Below, piece by piece: positions 33,940 through 43,259 of a DNA stretch of 64,000 nt. The position numbers were made by a program, and so were the translations under genes. The notes under the pieces were generated by a model, which saw only the letters and a program-made list of their open reading frames with translations, made no database searches and was not told where the DNA came from. The DNA comes from JBFXCS01 sp050181915 (lineage in GTDB: Bacteria; Actinomycetota; Thermoleophilia; Miltoncostaeales; Miltoncostaeaceae): positions 186,001 through 250,000 of the forward strand of contig JBFXCS010000002.1 of the NCBI GenBank assembly GCA_050181915.1, written 5' to 3'. Numbering within the stretch: position 1 is the first letter of the stretch; every line of letters begins with the position of its first letter.

Positions 33940-35078
33940 CCCGCCCGCTGCGCGTGATGATGATCAGCCACGCCTACGTCAGCGTCGAGCTGGCCCAGGC
34001 GAAGGCGCGCGAGCTCGCCCGCCGCCCGGGCCTGGAGGTGACGGTGGTGGCGCCGTCGCGCTTCTTCGAGCTGGGCCGCTGGATGGAGGCCGAGCGCCCC
34101 GCGGACCCCGGCTACCGGCTGGAGGTGCTGCCGGTGGCGCTGCCGCTGGTGCGCGGCCAGCGGCACCTCTACGTCTATCCGCGGGGGCTGGTGCGGCTGA
34201 TGCGCCGCGCCGCGCCGGACGTGATCGACCTGTGGGAGGAGCCGTACAGCGCCGTCAGCACCCAGGTGGTGCTGGCGAAGCGGCTGGTCGCCCGCGGCGC
34301 CGCCTTCGTGGCGAACCCCAGCCAGCAGGCCGTGAAGCGCCAGCCGCCCCCGTTCCGCTGGGGCGAGTCGCTGGTGATCCGCGAGACGGACCACGTGGTG
34401 GGCCGCAGCCGGGAGTCGATCGAGGTGTTCGAGGCCAAGGGCTACCGCGGGCCCTCGACCGTGATCGGGCACGGCATCGAGCTGGGCTTCCTCGGCCCGG
34501 GCGACCGCGCGGCCGCCCGGGCCGCGCTGGGAGCGCCCGCCGACGGGCGCCTGGTCTCGTTCGCCGGCCGGCTGGTGCCGGACAAGGGCATCGACACCCT
34601 GCTCGACGCGGTCGCCCGGCTGGGCGACGTGAACGCCCTGATCGTGGGCGAGGGGCCGGAGGAGGCCGCCCTCCGGGCGCAGGTCGCGCGGCTGGGCATC
34701 GCCGACCGCGTGCTGTTCCACGGGCCGGTGCCGATGGAGCGGGTGGGGCAGGTGTTCCAGGCCGCCGACGTGGTGGCGATGCCGTCGCGCCACGAGCCGT
34801 GGGGCCGGGTGGCGGTGGAGGCCATGGCCTGCGGGGTGCCGCTGGTGGTGGGCGGCGGCCACCTGCCGGCGCTGGTGGGCGACCACGCCCGGGTCGTGGC
34901 GCCCGACGACGCGCCGGGCCTGGCCGCGGCGCTGCGCGAGGCGATCGACGAGCCCGCCGACGCGAAGGCGCGCCGGGTGGACCGCGCCCGCGAGTACGCC
35001 GCCACCTTCTCGTGGGCCGCCCTCGCCGCGCGCTGGCACGAGGTGTACGAGCAGGTCGTCCAGGGGAGGGACCGATGA
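33936..35078 (+). CDS. Glycosyltransferase family 4
   Basis: A 380-residue GT-B enzyme. The N-terminus VMMISHAYVSVELAQAKARE is followed by DVIDLWEEPYSAVSTQ, and the donor half shows SFAGRLVPDKGIDTLLDAVA, IVGEGPEEA and HEPWGRVAVEAMACGVPLVV with a complete E-x7-E. It is coupled at both ends by ATGA overlaps. The pattern is close to typical alpha-glycosyltransferases; the donor sugar is unknown. Confidence 0.9.
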   Translation: MTRPLRVMMISHAYVSVELAQAKARELARRPGLEVTVVAPSRFFELGRWMEAERPADPGYRLEVLPVALPLVRGQRHLYVYPRGLVRLMRRAAPDVIDLWEEPYSAVSTQVVLAKRLVARGAAFVANPSQQAVKRQPPPFRWGESLVIRETDHVVGRSRESIEVFEAKGYRGPSTVIGHGIELGFLGPGDRAAARAALGAPADGRLVSFAGRLVPDKGIDTLLDAVARLGDVNALIVGEGPEEAALRAQVARLGIADRVLFHGPVPMERVGQVFQAADVVAMPSRHEPWGRVAVEAMACGVPLVVGGGHLPALVGDHARVVAPDDAPGLAAALREAIDEPADAKARRVDRAREYAATFSWAALAARWHEVYEQVVQGRDR

Positions 35079-36262
35079 CGCCGCTGCGAGCCGCATTCGT
35101 CAACCACTACACGGGCTACGGCGGCGCCGAGCTGATGCTGCTGACCCTGTTCGAGCGCATCGACCGCCGCCGGGTGACCCCGGTGCTGCTGGTGCCCGGC
35201 GAGGGCCTGCTGCCCGACCGGGCGCGCGAGCTGGGCGTCGAGACCCACGTCGTGCCGGTGTCGGACGCCCTGCTCGACGTGACGCGCGGGGGCGCGGGGT
35301 CGCGCGGCGGTGCGGCGCGCGCCGCGGCCGCGCTGCCGGGCGCCGTGACCCGCCTCGCCCGGGCGATCCGCCGGGTGGGCGCCGACGTGGTGGTGACCAA
35401 CAGCGCCAAGGCCCACGTCTACGGCAGCCTGGCCGGGCGCCTGGCCCGGCGGCCGGTGGTGTGGCGCATCCACGACACCATGGACTCGCCCGACTTCGGC
35501 GGCGCCACCCGCGGCCTGCTGCTGCGCATCGGCGCGCGCATCCCGCGCCGCATCCTGTCGGTGTCCGACTCGACGGCCAGGCCGCTCATCGAGGGCGGCA
35601 TCCCGCGCGAGCGGGTCGTGACCCTCTACAACGGCATCGACCTGAGCGGCCTGCGCGAGGCGGCCGCGGCCGCCGACGCCGCGCCGCAGGGGCCGCCGCG
35701 GGTGGGCTCGGTGGGCCGGCTGACGCCGCTCAAGGGCCACGACGTCGTGCTCGAGGCCGCCCAGCGCCTGGTGCGGCGCGGCGTCGACGCCCGCTTCGTC
35801 ATCGCCGGCGCCGCGGCCCGCGAGGCCCCCGGCCACCTCGACGAGCTGCGCGCCCAGGCCGAGCGCCTGGGCATCGCCGAGCGGGTGGAGCTGATCTCGC
35901 CCTTCGACGACCTCGGATCGCTGCTGGCGGGGCTCGACGTGTTCGTGCACGCCTCGGTGCTGCCCGACTCGCTGCCCACCACCGTGATCGAGTCGATGGC
36001 CGTGGGCCGGCCGGTCGTGGCCACCGACCTGGGCGGCGCGCCCGAGCTGGTGCGCGAGGGCGAGACCGGCCTGCTCATCCCGCCCGGGGACCCCGATCGG
36101 ATGGCCGACGCGGTGCAGCAGCTGCTGGCCGCGCCGGAGCGGCGCGCCGAGGTGGGCCGGGCCGCGTCGGCCGAGGCGACGGCGCGCTTCGACGTGCGGG
36201 CCTTCGCCGACGCCTTCGCCGCGCACGTCGAGGACGCGGCCGCGCACCGGAGAGGCGTCTAG
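35075..36262 (+). CDS. Glycosyltransferase family 4
   Basis: A 395-residue GT-B enzyme and the last of the coupled block. It has VNHYTGYGGAELMLLTLFER (acceptor glycine loop), VVWRIHDTMDSPDFGG, VVTLYNGIDLSGL, GSVGRLTPLKGHDVVLEAAQ and PDSLPTTVIESMAVGRPVVA with the E-x7-E motif. Its stop (TAG) is followed by a 131-base gap holding a promoter-like hexamer, so the nucleotide-sugar genes downstream may form a separate unit. Confidence 0.9.
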   Translation: MTPLRAAFVNHYTGYGGAELMLLTLFERIDRRRVTPVLLVPGEGLLPDRARELGVETHVVPVSDALLDVTRGGAGSRGGAARAAAALPGAVTRLARAIRRVGADVVVTNSAKAHVYGSLAGRLARRPVVWRIHDTMDSPDFGGATRGLLLRIGARIPRRILSVSDSTARPLIEGGIPRERVVTLYNGIDLSGLREAAAAADAAPQGPPRVGSVGRLTPLKGHDVVLEAAQRLVRRGVDARFVIAGAAAREAPGHLDELRAQAERLGIAERVELISPFDDLGSLLAGLDVFVHASVLPDSLPTTVIESMAVGRPVVATDLGGAPELVREGETGLLIPPGDPDRMADAVQQLLAAPERRAEVGRAASAEATARFDVRAFADAFAAHVEDAAAHRRGV

Positions 36263-36332
36263 TCGCGATCCCCGCCTGCGGGGAGGGGTCGGCCCTGGTC
36301 GCACGACCCGTGGCACATCGTCGCTCGGCGGC

Positions 36333-36338
36333 TAGCGT
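36333..36338 (+). promoter_or_regulatory. Candidate -10 hexamer TAGCGT for the nucleotide-sugar genes
   Basis: TAGCGT lies about 55 bases before ATG 36394 in the only sizeable gap (131 bases) of the exopolysaccharide locus after 24931. A GAAGGA ribosome-binding site follows. Confidence 0.3.
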
Positions 36339-36393
36339 CCCCGACAGACCCATCCCGCGCGACGGGGTCACTTCGACTGCGAAGGACACACGG

Positions 36394-37200
36394 ATGGCGA
36401 CCAACGTGAGAGAAGCAAGGAACCAGCGTCCGACGAGCGGACGGCAACGGCCGCGACGGCCGCACGCCGTCATCCTCGCCGGCGGGAAGGGGACGCGCCT
36501 CGCGCCCCTCACCACCGTGCTGCCGAAGCCGCTGATGCCGCTCGGCGACGGACCGATCCTGGACGTGCTGCTGCGTCAGCTCGCCGGCCAGGGCTGGCGC
36601 GAGGTCACCCTGGCCGTGGGCCACATGGCGGACCTGATCAAGGCCTACTGCGGCGACGGCGGGCGGTACGGCCTGAAGCTGAGCTACCTGGACGAGGACG
36701 AGCCGCTCGGCACGGTGGGCCCCCTGGCCTTCCTGCCGGACGAGCACCGCGAGCGCCCGGTGCTCGTGATGAACGGCGACCTGCTCACCAGCCTGCGCTT
36801 CACCGATCTGGTGCGCGCGCACGCCGAGAGCGCGGCGTCGGCCTCGATCGCGGTGCAGCGACGCGACGTGCAGATGGAGTTCGGCGTGATGGACCTGGGC
36901 GAGGACCTGGGCTCGTCGCGGCGCATCCTCGACTACCGCGAGAAGCCCCTGATCGAGGCGACCGTCTCGATGGGCGTGTACCTGTTCGAGCCCGAGGCCC
37001 TGGAGCTGATCGACCGCGGGCAGCGGCTCGACCTGCCCGAGCTGGTGCTGCGGATGCTGCGCCGGGGCATGGACGTCGCCGGCTACCCGTTCGAGGGCTA
37101 CTGGCTCGACATCGGCCGCCACAGCGACTACCAGCGGGCGCTCGAGGACTTCGAGAAGATCAAGGACGAGCTGCTCGCCCCGGTGGAGGCGGCCCTGTGA
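36394..37200 (+). CDS. Sugar-phosphate nucleotidyltransferase
   Basis: A 268-residue NTP-transferase that makes a nucleotide sugar from NTP and sugar-1-phosphate. It has a short basic N-terminal extension, then HAVILAGGKGTRLAPLTTVL, PKPLMPLGDGPILD, LVMNGDLLTSL and YWLDIGRHSDYQRALEDFE. It lacks a left-handed-helix acyltransferase domain. GAAGGA is 9 bases before ATG 36394. The base and sugar (glucose, mannose or heptose type) cannot be fixed. Its stop overlaps the aminotransferase start by four bases. Confidence 0.88.
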   Translation: MATNVREARNQRPTSGRQRPRRPHAVILAGGKGTRLAPLTTVLPKPLMPLGDGPILDVLLRQLAGQGWREVTLAVGHMADLIKAYCGDGGRYGLKLSYLDEDEPLGTVGPLAFLPDEHRERPVLVMNGDLLTSLRFTDLVRAHAESAASASIAVQRRDVQMEFGVMDLGEDLGSSRRILDYREKPLIEATVSMGVYLFEPEALELIDRGQRLDLPELVLRMLRRGMDVAGYPFEGYWLDIGRHSDYQRALEDFEKIKDELLAPVEAAL

Positions 37201-38324
37201 GCCGGATGCTCCCGCTCGCCGCCCCCACCTTCGACGAGGCCGAGGCGCAGGCCGTGGCCGAGGTCGTGCGCTCCGCCTGGCTCACGATGGGCCCGCGCAC
37301 GCGCGACTTCGAGGAGGCCTTCGCGGCCCGCGTCGGGGCGGAGCACGCCGTGATGGTGTCCTCGTGCACCGCCGCCCTGCACCTGGCGTTCGCGGTGCTC
37401 GACATCGGCCCGGGCGACGAGGTGATCGTGCCGTCGCTGACCTTCGTGGCCACCGCCAACGCGGTCGCCTACACCGGGGCCACGCCGGTGTTCGCCGAGA
37501 TCGTCTCCCACGCGCGCCCCGTGATGGACCCCGAGGCGGTGCGCGCCCTGATCGGCCCGCGCACGAAGGCGATCTGCGCGATGCACTACGGCGGCTGGAT
37601 GGGCGAGATCGCCGCGCTGCGCGCCCTCGCCGACGCCCACGGCCTGGCCCTGGTCGAGGACGCCGCCCACGCCCCCGGCGCGAGCTGCGCCGCCGGCGGC
37701 GCCGGCACCATCGGCGACGTCTCGTGCTTCTCGTTCTTCTCGAACAAGAACCTCGTCACCGGCGAGGGCGGGATGATCACCACCGACGACGCCGAGCTGA
37801 CGCGGCGCCTGCGCCTGATGCGCGCCCACGGCATGACCGCCACCAGCTGGGACCGCCAGCGCGGCCACGCCAGCGGCTACGACGTCGTCGAGCGCGGCTA
37901 CAACTACCGCCCCAGCGAGCTGGAGGCCGCCCTCGGGCTGGTGCAGCTGGGCAAGCTCGACGCCATGACGGCCGAGCGGCGCCGGGTGGTGGCCGGCTAC
38001 CGCGCCGCCCTCGCGGACCGGCCGGAGCTGGTGATCCCCTTCGAGGGCGAGGACGAGGGCAGCGCCTGCCACATCCTCCCCGTCGTCACCCCCGGCCGCG
38101 AGATCCGCGACGAGCTGCGGCGGCGGGCGGCCGACGACGAGATCCAGACGAGCGTCCACTACTCCCCCGTCCACCTCTTCAGCATCTTCTCCCCCCAGCC
38201 CGCCCTGCCGCTCACCGAGAGCTACGCCGAGCGCGAGCTGACCGTCCCCCTCTTCCCCGCGATGACGCTCCAGGACGTGGAGCGCGTGGCGCGGGTCCTC
38301 GAGCTCCAGGAGGCAATCGCATGA
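37197..38324 (+). CDS. DegT/DnrJ/EryC1/StrS-type sugar aminotransferase
   Basis: A 375-residue PLP enzyme that aminates a nucleotide-linked keto sugar. Features include MVSSCTAALHLAFAVLDIGP, the PLP-binding LVEDAAHAPGA and the Schiff-base lysine K184 in SFFSNKNLVTGEGGM. VERGYNYRPSELEAALGLVQ is the substrate loop. It sits between the nucleotidyltransferase and an epimerase with four-base overlaps on both sides, so an amino sugar is probably part of the polymer. Confidence 0.92.
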   Translation: MSRMLPLAAPTFDEAEAQAVAEVVRSAWLTMGPRTRDFEEAFAARVGAEHAVMVSSCTAALHLAFAVLDIGPGDEVIVPSLTFVATANAVAYTGATPVFAEIVSHARPVMDPEAVRALIGPRTKAICAMHYGGWMGEIAALRALADAHGLALVEDAAHAPGASCAAGGAGTIGDVSCFSFFSNKNLVTGEGGMITTDDAELTRRLRLMRAHGMTATSWDRQRGHASGYDVVERGYNYRPSELEAALGLVQLGKLDAMTAERRRVVAGYRAALADRPELVIPFEGEDEGSACHILPVVTPGREIRDELRRRAADDEIQTSVHYSPVHLFSIFSPQPALPLTESYAERELTVPLFPAMTLQDVERVARVLELQEAIA

Positions 38325-39301
38325 GCACGGATGCACCCAAGACGGTTCTCGTCACCGGCGCCGCCGGATACGTCGGGGGGGCACTGGTGCGACGCCTCCT
38401 CGCGGACGGCGAGACCCGGGTGATCGGCGTCGACGCCGCCGAGATGGCGCACGGCGTGGACGGGGTCCGCGAGATCCTCGATCACCCGCGCCTCGAGTTC
38501 GTGCGCGGCGACGTGCGCGACACCGCCGCCCTGCTGCCGCTGCTGCGGCGCGCGGACGCGGTGGTGCACCTGGCCGCCATCGTCGGCGACCCGGCCGGCC
38601 GGCGCGACCCCGATCTGACCCGCGCGGTGAACGTGGACGCCTCGATCGCCCTGGCCGACGCGGCCGCCGAGAACGAGGTCGGTCACTTCATCTTCGTCTC
38701 CACCTGCAGCAACTACGGCGTCTCCGACGCCGGCACCCTGGTCGGCGAGGACGCCGACCTGAACCCGGTGTCGCTGTACGCCGAGACCAAGGTGGCCGTC
38801 GAGCGCTACCTCTCCGGCAAGCCGGACTTCCCCTACACGGTGCTGCGCCTCGCCACGGTCTACGGCGTCGCCCCGCGCATGCGCTTCGACCTGACCGTCA
38901 ACCAGTTCACGATGGAGGCGTTCGCCGAGCGGGCGCTCTCGATCTACGGGGAGCAGTTCTGGCGCCCGTACGTGCACGTGGAGGACGTGGGCCGGGCCAT
39001 CGAGATGGTGCTCGACACGCCGCGCCTGGCCATCGGCCAGACCTTCAACGTCGGCGACTCGGACGAGAACTACACCAAGGGCATCCTCTACGAGCTGCTC
39101 AAGCAGCGGCTGCCCGACCTGGAGGCGGAGTTCGTGTCGGTGGAGGAGGACCCGCGCTCGTACAAGGTCAGCTTCCGGAAGGTCGCCGACACCCTCGGCT
39201 TCGAGGTCTCGCGACGCGTCCCGGACGGCGTCGACGAGGTGCTCAAGCTCGCCGAGCTCGGCGCGTTCAGCGACTTCAGGGACAGTCGCTTCCGGAACTG
39301 A
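38321..39301 (+). CDS. NAD-dependent nucleotide-sugar epimerase/dehydratase
   Basis: Extended short-chain dehydrogenase of 326 residues. The NAD-binding motif GAAGYVGG is at residues 13-20, the catalytic YAETK at 153-157 (Y153, K157), with FVSTCSNYG before it. It modifies a nucleotide sugar (4-epimerase, 4,6-dehydratase or reductase; not resolvable). It is the last gene of the exopolysaccharide locus and is followed by a strong terminator. Confidence 0.9.
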   Translation: MSTDAPKTVLVTGAAGYVGGALVRRLLADGETRVIGVDAAEMAHGVDGVREILDHPRLEFVRGDVRDTAALLPLLRRADAVVHLAAIVGDPAGRRDPDLTRAVNVDASIALADAAAENEVGHFIFVSTCSNYGVSDAGTLVGEDADLNPVSLYAETKVAVERYLSGKPDFPYTVLRLATVYGVAPRMRFDLTVNQFTMEAFAERALSIYGEQFWRPYVHVEDVGRAIEMVLDTPRLAIGQTFNVGDSDENYTKGILYELLKQRLPDLEAEFVSVEEDPRSYKVSFRKVADTLGFEVSRRVPDGVDEVLKLAELGAFSDFRDSRFRN

Positions 39302-39329
39302 GCGCCTGCGCAGCGCGGATCTTCCCGCG

Positions 39330-39370
39330 GGGGGCGGCGACCACCTTGGTCGCCGCCCCCGCAGGCTTTT
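39330..39370 (+). terminator. Strong terminator ending the exopolysaccharide locus
   Basis: A perfect 13-base stem (39330-39342 with 39348-39360, loop ACCTT), followed by GCAGGCTTTT. It is the only hairpin in the window with a T-run, 29 bases after the epimerase stop. Confidence 0.8.
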
Positions 39371-39550
39371 ACGGAGTTCTCATGAACGCTCCGGGGCACT
39401 AGCCGAACGGTCAAGCGCAGGACCACCCGACCGCCGGTGGCGGACCCCCTCCCCCGCAGGGCGCCCGCGCGAGGGGGTCCCTGAGATCGTGGTCGGCACC
39501 GATCGGGGCGGTGCGCGCCCCGGTGTCACGACGACCACGGGGGCTCCACC

Positions 39551-40945
39551 TTGAAACGCAGTTCACGCATCCGGCGCTCTCTCGCCGCCACGACGGCGGT
39601 GCTGGGTGCCTCCGCTCTGTTCGCCGGGACGGCGAGCGCAGCGACCGTCACAGACATCCCGACGTCGCCGCAGCCTCAGGGCATCGTCGCGGCACCCGAC
39701 GGGCTGTACTTCGTCACGTTCGACGGAGGCGGCAGCCTCCACCGCATCGTCAACGATGTCGCATCGGGCTCGCTCGCGGGCGACCTCGGCGGGGGCGCCT
39801 TCGTCACCGCCGGTCCGAGCGGCAGCCTGTGGACGAGCGGTTACGGCAGCCGCATCACCCGGTACGCCGGAGGGACGCCGACCGCCTTCGACTTCCCGCC
39901 CACTCCGCCGACGGACCCCGCTCGAAACTTCCGCGGCATCGCCCAGGGCAGCGACGGCATCTACGCGGCGGCCAAGGACTACAACCTTCTGTACCGCGTC
40001 GATGCGACCACGGGGGCGGGCACGCCGATCGCGCTTCCGGGCGGCCGCACCTCACCGGAGGGCGTTGCGGCGTCCCCGGACGGCGGCACCATCTACGTGG
40101 CGATGAACGGCGGAGAGGGTGGTCTCCTGCGCGTCCAGGGCGGCACCGTCAGCAACTACGGCCCCGAGCGCTTCAAGGCCTACGGGGTGGCCGTGACCTC
40201 CGACGGGACCGCGTACCTGACGAACGCCGGCGACCCGCTCGCTTCCGCACCGCCGACCGTCACCCAGGTCGTCCCCGGCGGCGGCACCGGCTTCACCGCC
40301 GAGCTGCCCGCAGGATCCAACCCGAAGAGCATCACGGTCGGGCCGGACGGTGCGCTGTGGTTCGCCCAGGGCGACAACAAGGTGGGCCGGGTCACGACGT
40401 CGAACGCGCGCAGCGAGATCGACGTGCCGGGATGCCTTGACCCGACCGGCATCGCGGCCACCAGCAGCGCCGTCTACGTCACCTGCTTCGGCGCTTCCAA
40501 GATCGTCAAGATCGTTCCCGACGGCCTGCCGGGCGGCGGCCCCGGTACCCAGGACCCCGGCCCCGGCAACCAGAACCCGGGCCCCGGAGACCAGAACCCG
40601 CCCCAGACCGTCGCGGTCGGGAAGTTCGCGGCCAAGAAGGCGGCGACGGTCAAGAAGGCCTTCGCGATCACCGTCACCTTCAACACCGCGGTCACGAAGA
40701 ACCGGGTGAAGGTCGAGTACCGCAGCGCCAACATCAAGAAGAAGGGCGCGATCAAGAAGTACCGGGTGCTCTCCAACCGGCTGATCACGGGCACCCGCTC
40801 GGTCATCAAGGTGAAGTTCCCGAAGGTGGGCGTCTACAGCCTCCGGGTGAGCTACACCGCGGCGAACGGCAAGGCGAAGGTGATCAAGACCCAGAAGGTC
40901 ACGGTCAAGGCCGCCGCCAAGAAGGGCGCCGCCAAGAAGAAGTAA
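39551..40945 (+). CDS. Secreted beta-propeller protein with Lys-rich C-terminus
   Basis: A 464-residue exported protein from TTG 39551 with a clear signal peptide (to about residue 30, FAGTASA). Residues 35-325 form NHL/Vgb-like propeller repeats (PQGIVAAPDGLYFVTFDGGG, PKSITVGPDGALWFAQGDNK). A PGPGNQNPGPGDQNP linker leads to a beta-sandwich-like domain very rich in lysine (TVKKAFAITVTF, IKKKGAIKKYRVLS), ending KKGAAKKK. There is no sortase motif. No enzymatic residues stand out. A surface or matrix protein is likely, and the cationic tail may hold it to anionic polymer. Confidence 0.78.
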   Translation: MKRSSRIRRSLAATTAVLGASALFAGTASAATVTDIPTSPQPQGIVAAPDGLYFVTFDGGGSLHRIVNDVASGSLAGDLGGGAFVTAGPSGSLWTSGYGSRITRYAGGTPTAFDFPPTPPTDPARNFRGIAQGSDGIYAAAKDYNLLYRVDATTGAGTPIALPGGRTSPEGVAASPDGGTIYVAMNGGEGGLLRVQGGTVSNYGPERFKAYGVAVTSDGTAYLTNAGDPLASAPPTVTQVVPGGGTGFTAELPAGSNPKSITVGPDGALWFAQGDNKVGRVTTSNARSEIDVPGCLDPTGIAATSSAVYVTCFGASKIVKIVPDGLPGGGPGTQDPGPGNQNPGPGDQNPPQTVAVGKFAAKKAATVKKAFAITVTFNTAVTKNRVKVEYRSANIKKKGAIKKYRVLSNRLITGTRSVIKVKFPKVGVYSLRVSYTAANGKAKVIKTQKVTVKAAAKKGAAKKK

Positions 40946-40974
40946 GCCCGCCCGATCGCGACCGGCTCGGACCC

Positions 40975-41011
40975 GACGGCCCCCGGATCCCCTGCGGATC
41001 CGGGGGCCGTC
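40975..41011. terminator. Bidirectional hairpin terminator between convergent genes
   Basis: A perfect 16-base stem (40975-40990 with 40996-41011, loop CCTGC), between the propeller gene and the convergent LamG-glycosidase gene. Confidence 0.75.
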
Positions 41012-41023
41012 GCCGTTCTCCCC

Positions 41024-42853
41024 CTACCCCTTGCGGGGGTAGCGGTCGCCCAGCGCGCGGATCGCGGCGGTCAGCGGTCCCTTGCCCGAGCCGTCCGAGC
41101 GCAGGCCGCCGAAGTAGTCCTCGCGCTCGCTCGACGCACCGGGCGCCGCGTGGTCCATCTCCCGGTACCAGAGGAACACGGCGATGCGGTTGGCGTACCT
41201 GCTCACCAGGTCGTTGACGGTCGTGTTCAGCGCGTCCGCGGCCTGCTGGTACGTCATGCCGGTGGGCCAGCCGTAGTTGTTCGACAGCGAACGGCCGTCG
41301 TCGGTCGCCAGGCCCCACTCCGTGATGAAGACGGGGATCGTGGCCGGGGCGCCGCGGGCCTGGGTCTGGTTGATGAGCCGCTGGACGCGGGCCGGGGCCT
41401 CGCGGCCGTACGGATGGAGGGTCCACCCGGCCACCATGCTGCCGAGGTTCGGCACCGCCGCGAACATCGCGTTCACCCAGGCCGGGCTGTCGGTGTTGGC
41501 GTCGTCCGCCTGCACCAGCAGGCCCACCCGCGGGTTGGCGGCATGGATCGCCTGGTAGGCGTCGCGTGCGCGCTGCGCGTACTCGCCGCCGCGGTCGTCG
41601 ACGCCCCGGTAGTCGTAGCTGTGCTCGTTGCCGAACTCGATGTACCGCACCGGGTTCGCGCCGCCGGGGTTCGACTTCCAGAAGTTGCCGCCGGGTCCGT
41701 ACTCGCGCGCCCAGTTGCCCAGGTTCCGCGCCTGGTCGGCGCTCGGCATGCCGTCCCAGTTGGCGAGGAGGATCACCTCGATGCCCTGGGCGGCGGCGCG
41801 GCCGACGTGCTGGCGCAGGTCGCCGACGGGCTGGTCGATGTTGTACTCGATCCGGGTGATCGTGCCGTGCAGCGACTTCACCGCGTCCACGTGGTCGTCG
41901 CCGCGCGTCGCCACCACGCCGAACTGGAATCCCCCTCCGGCGGCCGGCGTCGCGGCCGAGGGACCGGGGCGTGGCGAGGTCGCCGGGCCGGGGGCCACCG
42001 CGCCCCGCCGGTCGGCGCGGATCTCGGCGGCGGTCAGGGCGCGGTTGTAGATGCGCACGTCGTCGATGACCCCGCGGAACCAGTCGCCGCGCACGGGGTT
42101 CCCCCCGATGCGCAGGGCCGACGTGGAGGTGCGCAGCGCGCCCGTCGACCGCGTGGTGGAGACCAGGACGCCGTCGCGGTACAGCCGCACCGCGCCGCCG
42201 TCGTAGGTCATGGCGAGGTGGGTCCAGCGGCCCGGCCTGAGCGGGGCCGGCGCGGCCGACCGCGAGCGGCCGGAGGCGCGGCGCACCTCGGCCGCGGGAC
42301 GGCCGGAGGCTCCGCGCGCGTACAGCCCCCAGACGGCCCCGCCGAGGCCCTCCTTCGTCACGATGCCGCGCCGCCCGCGCGGAGCGCCGGCCACCTTGAC
42401 CCAGGCCTCCACCGTGAGCGCCCCGGTCGGGCGCAGGGAGGCGCGCCCCGGCACGGTGACACGGGAGCTGCGCCCGTTGAACGAGAGCGCCCTGCCGTGG
42501 CGTCCCCTGACGCGCGGCGTGGCGTACGCGCGCCCGTTGTTGCGCGAGGGGGACGAGTCGACGACGGTCGACCCCTTGGCCTCGTCGAAGGAGTACGCCG
42601 CGACCAGGCCCGCCGAGGCGGCTCGGGCGGTCGGGGTGATCAGTGCCAGGGCCAGCGCCGCGAGGAGCAGCAGCGGGGGGAGCAGGCCGAGGACGGTGAC
42701 GGTTCGACGGTGTGTCGGCGAGGCTCGAGCCTTTCGTCGGGCTCCGGCCGTGGGACGCGCGGAGCGCTCGCGGCGGCGCCGGCGCCGGGCGGCGGGCCGC
42801 CCGGTCAGGGCTGGGCGGCCGCGGATGCTCCCAGGGGTCACCCGGCATGTCAA
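41024..42853 (-). CDS. Exported LamG-domain plus GH39/cellulase-like glycosidase
   Basis: Up to 609 residues on the minus strand. An Arg-rich N-terminus and a hydrophobic segment (about 53-72) make a signal or anchor. Next is a LamG/concanavalin-like domain (about 80-280: AYSFDEAKGSTVVDSSPSRN, FRGVIDDVRIYNRALTAAEI), a Pro linker and a TIM-barrel glycosidase with acid/base E410 in YIEFGNEHSYDYRG and nucleophile E512 in VFITEWGLATDDG. TTG 42853 is the longest start; GTG 42841 or later starts are possible. It resembles in fold the GH39-like protein at 16674. It may bind and cut an extracellular glycan. Confidence 0.82.
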   Translation of the reverse strand: MTCRVTPGSIRGRPALTGRPAARRRRRRERSARPTAGARRKARASPTHRRTVTVLGLLPPLLLLAALALALITPTARAASAGLVAAYSFDEAKGSTVVDSSPSRNNGRAYATPRVRGRHGRALSFNGRSSRVTVPGRASLRPTGALTVEAWVKVAGAPRGRRGIVTKEGLGGAVWGLYARGASGRPAAEVRRASGRSRSAAPAPLRPGRWTHLAMTYDGGAVRLYRDGVLVSTTRSTGALRTSTSALRIGGNPVRGDWFRGVIDDVRIYNRALTAAEIRADRRGAVAPGPATSPRPGPSAATPAAGGGFQFGVVATRGDDHVDAVKSLHGTITRIEYNIDQPVGDLRQHVGRAAAQGIEVILLANWDGMPSADQARNLGNWAREYGPGGNFWKSNPGGANPVRYIEFGNEHSYDYRGVDDRGGEYAQRARDAYQAIHAANPRVGLLVQADDANTDSPAWVNAMFAAVPNLGSMVAGWTLHPYGREAPARVQRLINQTQARGAPATIPVFITEWGLATDDGRSLSNNYGWPTGMTYQQAADALNTTVNDLVSRYANRIAVFLWYREMDHAAPGASSEREDYFGGLRSDGSGKGPLTAAIRALGDRYPRKG

Positions 42854-43259
42854 CCGGTGACGTTTGCTTACGGACTGAGACGAGAACGCCGTTCATCAAG
42901 GACATTTCCCGTCGCCGGAGAACTGGACGACCAGCGGTTCACTCACCCGACCTGTCTGCCGAGACGGCGACTTGCGAACCCGCGTCGATCACCGTCCGCT
43001 CGGACGTACTCACTATCCCAACGGGGAGTTCAAGGGGTTGACGGGCGCTGGTTAGGGTGGCCCCGTGTGACCATAGGGTCGTCCGTCGAGGGCGACGCCA
43101 CGACCAACAGGACGCCGGTGAGATGGGACCACGTCGATTGCTCAACGAGCGCCGGTCGCGGCGCCGCAGGATTGCGAATCATTTGACGTGCGAACCCGTA
43201 CAATCATGGCGTCTTCGGGGGAGCGGGGTCTCCCCCACCCGATGGAAGGGAGACCATCG
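42854..43259. other. Divergent intergenic region
   Basis: This 406-base gap separates the LamG-glycosidase gene from the thioester-protein gene and is less GC-rich than the genes. No convincing gene is seen. It contains a TACAAT hexamer at 43199-43204 and a hairpin at 43217-43236 (GGGGGAG with CTCCCCC) within the leader of the thioester gene. The rest shows nothing clear. Confidence 0.6.
43199..43204 (+). promoter_or_regulatory. Candidate -10 hexamer TACAAT for the thioester-protein gene
   Basis: TACAAT lies 55 bases upstream of ATG 43260. The leader carries the GGGGGAG/CTCCCCC hairpin and a GGAAGGGAG ribosome-binding site. A TTGACG at 43183 is only 10 bases away, too close to be its -35. 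Confidence 0.45.

Noticed and set aside
42848..42853. TTGACA on the minus strand at the start of the LamG-glycosidase gene as a -35 box
   Set aside because: No suitable -10 hexamer follows at 16-18 bases, and the TTG may itself be a start codon.
43183..43204. TTGACG plus TACAAT as a sigma-70 promoter
   Set aside because: The spacer is only 10 bases. TACAAT alone is kept as a candidate -10.
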